Source: Paludibacteraceae bacterium (lineage in GTDB: Bacteria; Bacteroidota; Bacteroidia; Bacteroidales; Paludibacteraceae). From it: a stretch of 37,583 bases of DNA. The stretch's first letter is position 1. The number at the start of each line of letters is the position of its first letter. The translations under genes were made by a program, and so were the position numbers. Of the stretch, positions 33,844 through 37,583 are shown piece by piece. The stretch is from NCBI GenBank assembly GCA_017480285.1, contig JAFVAX010000060.1, positions 1 through 37,583 of the forward strand. Reading direction: 5' to 3'. Below the pieces are notes generated by a model. It saw only the letters and a list, made by a program, of their open reading frames with translations. It searched no databases and was not told where the DNA came from.

Positions 33844-36201
33844 ATGTCAAATATAGATAAATTCTCCTTTCTTGAGCATTTGAACGAGCAACAGCGTGAA
33901 GCCGTCATGGCAAATGAAAATCCTGAACTCATTGTTGCCGGTGCCGGTTCGGGCAAGACGCGTGTGCTTACTTACAAAATAGCGTACTTGCTTGCAGCCG
34001 GACTGCCTGCGTATAAAATTTTGGCTCTTACTTTTACCAACAAGGCTGCTCGCGAAATGAAAAATCGTATCGAGAAACTTGTAGGTGAGGATGTGGCTAA
34101 AAATCTTTGGATGGGCACTTTCCACTCCGTTTTCGCCCGTATCTTGAGGCAGGAGATGAGAAATACCAATTGGCCATACAATAGCGATTTTACTATTTAT
34201 GACTCGTCTGATTCAGAGGGTTTGCTAAAGCAGATACTGAAAGAAATGGGTTTGAAAGACAATCAGTACTATAAGGTCTCGGTTGTACAAAACAGAATAT
34301 CAGCCGCTAAGAACTCGCTTGTAGGTCCTGATGCTTATAGTAATATAAGTGCTTATCTGGAAGATGACAAACTTGCAAAGCGCCCACTGCTGAATGTTAT
34401 CTACAAGAAATATAGTCAGCGGCTTATTGATGCCAATGCAATGGACTTCGACGATTTGTTGTTTCTTATGTTTTATCTGCTTCAGAATTTCCCGGAGATA
34501 AAAACGAAGTATCAAAATCGTTTTGAGTTTGTGTTGGTTGATGAGTATCAAGACACTAACTATGCACAGTATCAGATTATCAAACTGCTTGCTCCGCCTG
34601 CAAACAATGTATGTGTCGTAGGCGACGACGCACAAAGTATATATTCCTTCCGTGGGGCTGATATTCAGAATATACTCAATTTCCGACGCGATTTCCAAAA
34701 CGCCAAAGTATATAAGTTGGAGCGCAACTATCGTTCTACAAAAAACATAGTTGATGCGGCAGGAAGTCTGATAAGTCATAACATCAACCAAATTCCGAAA
34801 CATATTTTCTCTCAAAATGAGTCAGGCGAAAAAGTACATCTTGCTCCGCAACTCTCTGACCGTGATGAGGCTCGTTTTATAGCACGAACAATCGGTGAAC
34901 GCAAGAAAAAAGATATCCGTGAGTCCGACGATTTTGCAGTTCTTTACCGTACAAACGCTCAATCGCGTGTTCTTGAAGACGAGATGCGAAAAGCCGGCAT
35001 ACCTTATCGCATTTATGGCGGTTTGTCGTTCTATCAACGCAAAGAGATAAAAGATATGTTAGCATATCTGCGTTTGGCAGTTAATCATAAAGATGAAGAA
35101 GCACTCGTTAGAATAATCAACACCCCTGCTCGGGGAATAGGCGATACTACTGTTGAAAAGTTAAGAAGGGCATCGACAGAAAGAGATGTGGCAGTTTTTG
35201 AGGTCGCCAAAAATCCGATGCTGTTTGGTTTTGAAGGCTCAAAAGGTGCGATGCAGAAACTGACATCTTTCGCCACAATGATTGAAGGGTTTACAGAAAA
35301 AGCACAAACATCAGATGCATACGAGTTCGCCAAAGATGTGGCTTCAGCATCAGGTTTAGTAGCAGCAGCCATGCTTGACCAAACCCCCGAGGGCAAAGAC
35401 AGATACGAGAACTTGCAGGAGTTGCTTAACGGCTTGCAGGAGTTTGTCTCGGAACGAAGAAACACAGGTGAGTCAGTGTCTATAAACGAATTTCTGCAAG
35501 AGGTGTCATTATTAACCGACCAAGACCATAATCAGAACGATAGCACGCCACGCGTAACACTTATGACTATTCACGCCGCCAAAGGGCTGGAGTTCCCGGT
35601 AGTGTTTATAGCCGGTGTGGAGGAAAATCTTTTCCCGTCAGCCTTTTGCGAAACACCTACAGAAGTCGAAGAAGAACGGCGTCTTATGTATGTGGCAATG
35701 ACGCGTGCAGAGCAGGTCTGCTACATCAGTTATTGCAGTCAACGATTCCGTTTTGGAACAACAAGTCCTGCCTCACCAAGCAGGTTCGTAAAAGAGATAG
35801 ATACACAGTTTGTTGATGAGTTGCGTCAGGTTTCTTCACCAAGTTGGTCAAACTCTTTCTCACAACAACTTCGCGACGAGATAAACAGCCGATATTTTAA
35901 GTATCAAGAGAAACCACACTCTCAACCGACTGACATAAATGATTTTCGGGTAAATCATCAACAAAGCAGACCTAATCACTCCGATAACAAGGAAACATCA
36001 AATATCAAATCTCAATTATCAACTGCAGACACTCCTTTCTCTATCGGCTCGTGGGTGATGCACGACAGATTTGGAAAGGGCAAGGTGCTTGACACTTATG
36101 CGGAAAACGGCAACGACAGAATAGTGATAAAGTTTGTCGGAGAAAGCCAACCTAAAACTCTTCTATTGAAATTCGCCAAATTAAAGGCTATCAACAACTG
36201 A
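33844..36201 (+). CDS. pcrA: PcrA/UvrD-type superfamily 1 DNA helicase
   Basis: The protein is 785 aa from MSNIDKFSFLEHLNEQQREA. The frame is open from 33748, but that part covers the trxA terminator and the promoter, so it is not used. Helicase motifs in order: I AGAGSGKTRVLTYKI, Ia LTFTNKAAREMKNR, II DEYQDTNYAQYQ, III GDDAQSIYSFRGAD, IV ERNYRST, V TLMTIHAAKGLEFPVVF and VI RRLMYVAMTRAE. A C-terminal Tudor-like domain (WVMHDRFGKGKVLD) is as in PcrA, which contacts RNA polymerase. It unwinds DNA 3' to 5' in excision repair and replication-transcription conflict. The linker before that domain holds a 7-bp tandem repeat (35997-36024). Confidence 0.94.
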   Translation: MSNIDKFSFLEHLNEQQREAVMANENPELIVAGAGSGKTRVLTYKIAYLLAAGLPAYKILALTFTNKAAREMKNRIEKLVGEDVAKNLWMGTFHSVFARILRQEMRNTNWPYNSDFTIYDSSDSEGLLKQILKEMGLKDNQYYKVSVVQNRISAAKNSLVGPDAYSNISAYLEDDKLAKRPLLNVIYKKYSQRLIDANAMDFDDLLFLMFYLLQNFPEIKTKYQNRFEFVLVDEYQDTNYAQYQIIKLLAPPANNVCVVGDDAQSIYSFRGADIQNILNFRRDFQNAKVYKLERNYRSTKNIVDAAGSLISHNINQIPKHIFSQNESGEKVHLAPQLSDRDEARFIARTIGERKKKDIRESDDFAVLYRTNAQSRVLEDEMRKAGIPYRIYGGLSFYQRKEIKDMLAYLRLAVNHKDEEALVRIINTPARGIGDTTVEKLRRASTERDVAVFEVAKNPMLFGFEGSKGAMQKLTSFATMIEGFTEKAQTSDAYEFAKDVASASGLVAAAMLDQTPEGKDRYENLQELLNGLQEFVSERRNTGESVSINEFLQEVSLLTDQDHNQNDSTPRVTLMTIHAAKGLEFPVVFIAGVEENLFPSAFCETPTEVEEERRLMYVAMTRAEQVCYISYCSQRFRFGTTSPASPSRFVKEIDTQFVDELRQVSSPSWSNSFSQQLRDEINSRYFKYQEKPHSQPTDINDFRVNHQQSRPNHSDNKETSNIKSQLSTADTPFSIGSWVMHDRFGKGKVLDTYAENGNDRIVIKFVGESQPKTLLLKFAKLKAINN
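35997..36024. repeat. 7-bp tandem repeat array inside the helicase gene
   Basis: Four consecutive heptamers read ATCAAAT, ATCAAAT, CTCAATT and ATCAACT. They encode part of a Ser/Asn/Gln-rich linker (SNIKSQLST) between the helicase core and the Tudor-like domain. The unit matches the intergenic array at 790-817 read on the minus strand. Confidence 0.75.
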
Positions 36202-36205
36202 TTTA

Positions 36206-36229
36206 TTTGAATCTTTGAATCTTTGAATA
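36206..36229. repeat. 8-bp tandem repeat TTTGAATC, 2 full units plus one variant
   Basis: Units at 36206 and 36214 read TTTGAATC and the one at 36222 reads TTTGAATA, directly before the ATG at 36232. Same family as 33364-33395. Confidence 0.85.
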
Positions 36230-36231
36230 AA

Positions 36232-37209
36232 ATGAAAATACTATTTATATCAAGTGGCAATAAAATAGGCACTAACAACGGTGTGTCGAGTTTTGTTCGT
36301 TCGCAGATGGACTCTCTTATCAAACAAGGAGAACAAGTCGATTTGTTTCCCGTGGTAGGACATGGCATTAGAGGCTACCTTAAGAACCTCAAGTCGTTGC
36401 GACAACAAATAAAGCAAGGCAATTATGATATTGTTCATGCTCACTATTCCACTTGTGCTTGGCTGACAGAATTGGCACTTTGTTGTCTAAGCCTGAAGAA
36501 ACGACCGAAATTGGTGGTATCTATCTTAGGCAGTTTTCCCTGTATAAGCAATAAAGGGAAACTAAAACGCCGGTTCGTCAATTTCAGCGTTTCACATCTT
36601 TGGGACAAGACCATAGTCAAGTCTCGTCGTACATTAAAGCAACTCCTTTTGAACGATAAAGTAGAACAATCGGTACTACTGCTCCCAAACGGAGTGAATT
36701 TAGAGCAGTTCACAATCGTCCCTCAACAAAAAGCGCGTCAGGAGTTGGCGTTTGAAAAGGATATGAAATATGTTATTTTCGTAAGTAATCCTAATAGAGT
36801 GGAGAAACGCTGGTCCTTGGCAGAGAATGTGGTGCAGGCATTAAATGATGAGCAAACCGTTTTAGTTCCTGTCTTTAATCGTTCGCACAATGAGGTCGTT
36901 AAGTTTATGTGTGCTGCCGATGTGTTGTTGCTGACCTCGTTTAGTGAAGGCTCGCCTAATGTCATCAAAGAGGCTATGGCGTGCAATCTGCCTATCGTTA
37001 CTACTGATGTAGGCGATGTACACGAGCGTTTGGACAACCTCGAAGGGTGTTTTGTGGCTGAAGAAGACAGTGCCCAAAAACTGGCAGAATGCCTGAAACA
37101 AGCCTTAGCCTTCAGCGGCAGAACTAATGGTCGTGAAGCGCTTATTGAGCAGGGGCTTACCACACAATTAGTTGCTAAAAAGCTTATAAGTACCTATATC
37201 AATCTATAA
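36232..37209 (+). CDS. Glycosyltransferase, family 4 (GT-B fold)
   Basis: This 325-aa protein starts MKILFISSGNKIGTNNGVSS. A TTG three codons upstream is open but lies in the repeat array. The N-terminal half has GNYDIVHAHYSTCAWLTELAL and the conserved Gly-rich donor loop. The C-terminal half has FVSNPNRVEKRWSLAENVV and the donor-binding EGSPNVIKEAMACNLPIV with the E-x7-E pattern of GT4 enzymes, then VGDVHERL. It lacks a membrane helix and probably acts on the cytosolic side in cell-surface polysaccharide synthesis. The sugar and acceptor cannot be told. No other polysaccharide gene is adjacent, and it follows the helicase gene by 30 bp. Confidence 0.87.
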   Translation: MKILFISSGNKIGTNNGVSSFVRSQMDSLIKQGEQVDLFPVVGHGIRGYLKNLKSLRQQIKQGNYDIVHAHYSTCAWLTELALCCLSLKKRPKLVVSILGSFPCISNKGKLKRRFVNFSVSHLWDKTIVKSRRTLKQLLLNDKVEQSVLLLPNGVNLEQFTIVPQQKARQELAFEKDMKYVIFVSNPNRVEKRWSLAENVVQALNDEQTVLVPVFNRSHNEVVKFMCAADVLLLTSFSEGSPNVIKEAMACNLPIVTTDVGDVHERLDNLEGCFVAEEDSAQKLAECLKQALAFSGRTNGREALIEQGLTTQLVAKKLISTYINL

Positions 37210-37221
37210 ATTTTTATTACT

Positions 37222-37572
37222 ATGAAAAAGGCTTTACTTTTTGTTGTAGCAATATGTCTTGCTACAATGGGCTTGAAAGCCCAAGACTGTCAGAACGGGC
37301 CATACGCTCTTTATGTCAATGGTTCGTCGGTTGCAGTGTTTGAAGATGCCGGAATGTCGCCCGATCAACTGCCGCAACTGCACGCCGTTGCACAACTTGC
37401 AGAAGGCGATGTTGTGCAGTTCTGCAACACAAGTTGCGATGCCCGTTGGTTCCCGACAAACATTGAAACAGGTGGTGATGTTGACGGTAGTGCTAACTTC
37501 GCTGTTTCAGGTGAGAGTGCTGTCTGCAATGTAGCAGGTTGCTACAACTTCTGGTGGAATCAGAAATTTTAG
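37222..37572 (+). CDS. Small secreted Cys-containing protein of unknown function
   Basis: This 116-aa protein is complete: ATG at 37222 and TAG at 37570-37572. The signal peptide is MKKALLFVVAICLATMGLKA. The mature 96 residues contain five cysteines (C23, C68, C72, C102, C107), so disulphides are possible. The strand-rich pattern (YALYVNGSSVAVFEDAG, DVVQFCNTSCDARWFP, AVCNVAGCYNFWWNQKF) suggests a small beta-sandwich ending in an aromatic strand. I recognise no family and no T9SS tail. It lies 12 bp after the glycosyltransferase gene and may share its transcript. Confidence 0.75.
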   Translation: MKKALLFVVAICLATMGLKAQDCQNGPYALYVNGSSVAVFEDAGMSPDQLPQLHAVAQLAEGDVVQFCNTSCDARWFPTNIETGGDVDGSANFAVSGESAVCNVAGCYNFWWNQKF

Positions 37573-37583
37573 GACGACCGCCT

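Overview
The window looks like a chromosomal segment of a low-GC anaerobic Bacteroidota, most likely Bacteroidales. Four things point there: the SprA translocon of the type IX secretion system (T9SS) with secreted proteins carrying T9SS-like C-termini; ATP-dependent PEP carboxykinase and menaquinone synthesis (MenA); nine promoters of the Bacteroidota type (TTTG, 19-20 bp, TAnnTTTG); and S16 with a Lys/Ala-rich tail. Family calls come from reading the translations, not from database searches.

Layout. (1) 1-7012, minus strand: a six-gene cluster behind one promoter (7063-7094). In transcription order it encodes a zinc-ribbon protein with a gingipain-type (C25) protease domain and no signal peptide, an SPFH/band-7 protein with zinc ribbons at both ends, an 85-aa protein, a zinc-ribbon/membrane/Sel1-like protein, an exported CsgG/LpoB-like protein, and an exported DUF6175-like protein cut by the window edge. 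This is the least familiar part. (2) 7281-9332: a PpiD/SurA-like periplasmic chaperone, divergent from two secreted proteins (9519-12537), the first with a T9SS-like tail. (3) 12599-13741: a DegP/HtrA protease. (4) 13742-14429: no protein gene, but a strong promoter, a structured leader, tRNA-Arg(TCT), alternative hairpins and helically phased direct repeats. (5) 14430-20527: nadB, a Dabb protein, a MuiA-like DUF4139 protein, menA, a Ca2+/cation antiporter and rpsP. (6) 20751-25203: pckA, eno and a T9SS-type secreted protein. (7) 25347-33358: ruvA and sprA, overlapping, with sprA starting at TTG. (8) 33414-37572: trxA, a PcrA/UvrD helicase, a family-4 glycosyltransferase and a small secreted Cys-containing protein.

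How the genes fit together. SprA is the outer-membrane T9SS channel, and the proteins at 9519 and 23803 are probable cargo. PpiD and DegP are envelope quality-control factors suited to a cell exporting many large proteins. pckA-eno link C4 acids to glycolysis/gluconeogenesis; nadB starts NAD synthesis; menA supplies the anaerobic respiratory quinone. The zinc-ribbon cluster joins putative cytosolic proteolysis, a membrane scaffold and exported proteins, and may be an envelope-stress or membrane-repair system.

Several families of short tandem and inverted repeats (7-, 8-, 9-, 19- and 23-bp units and an ATTCTRAC hairpin) are scattered between genes; one 7-bp array lies inside the helicase gene.
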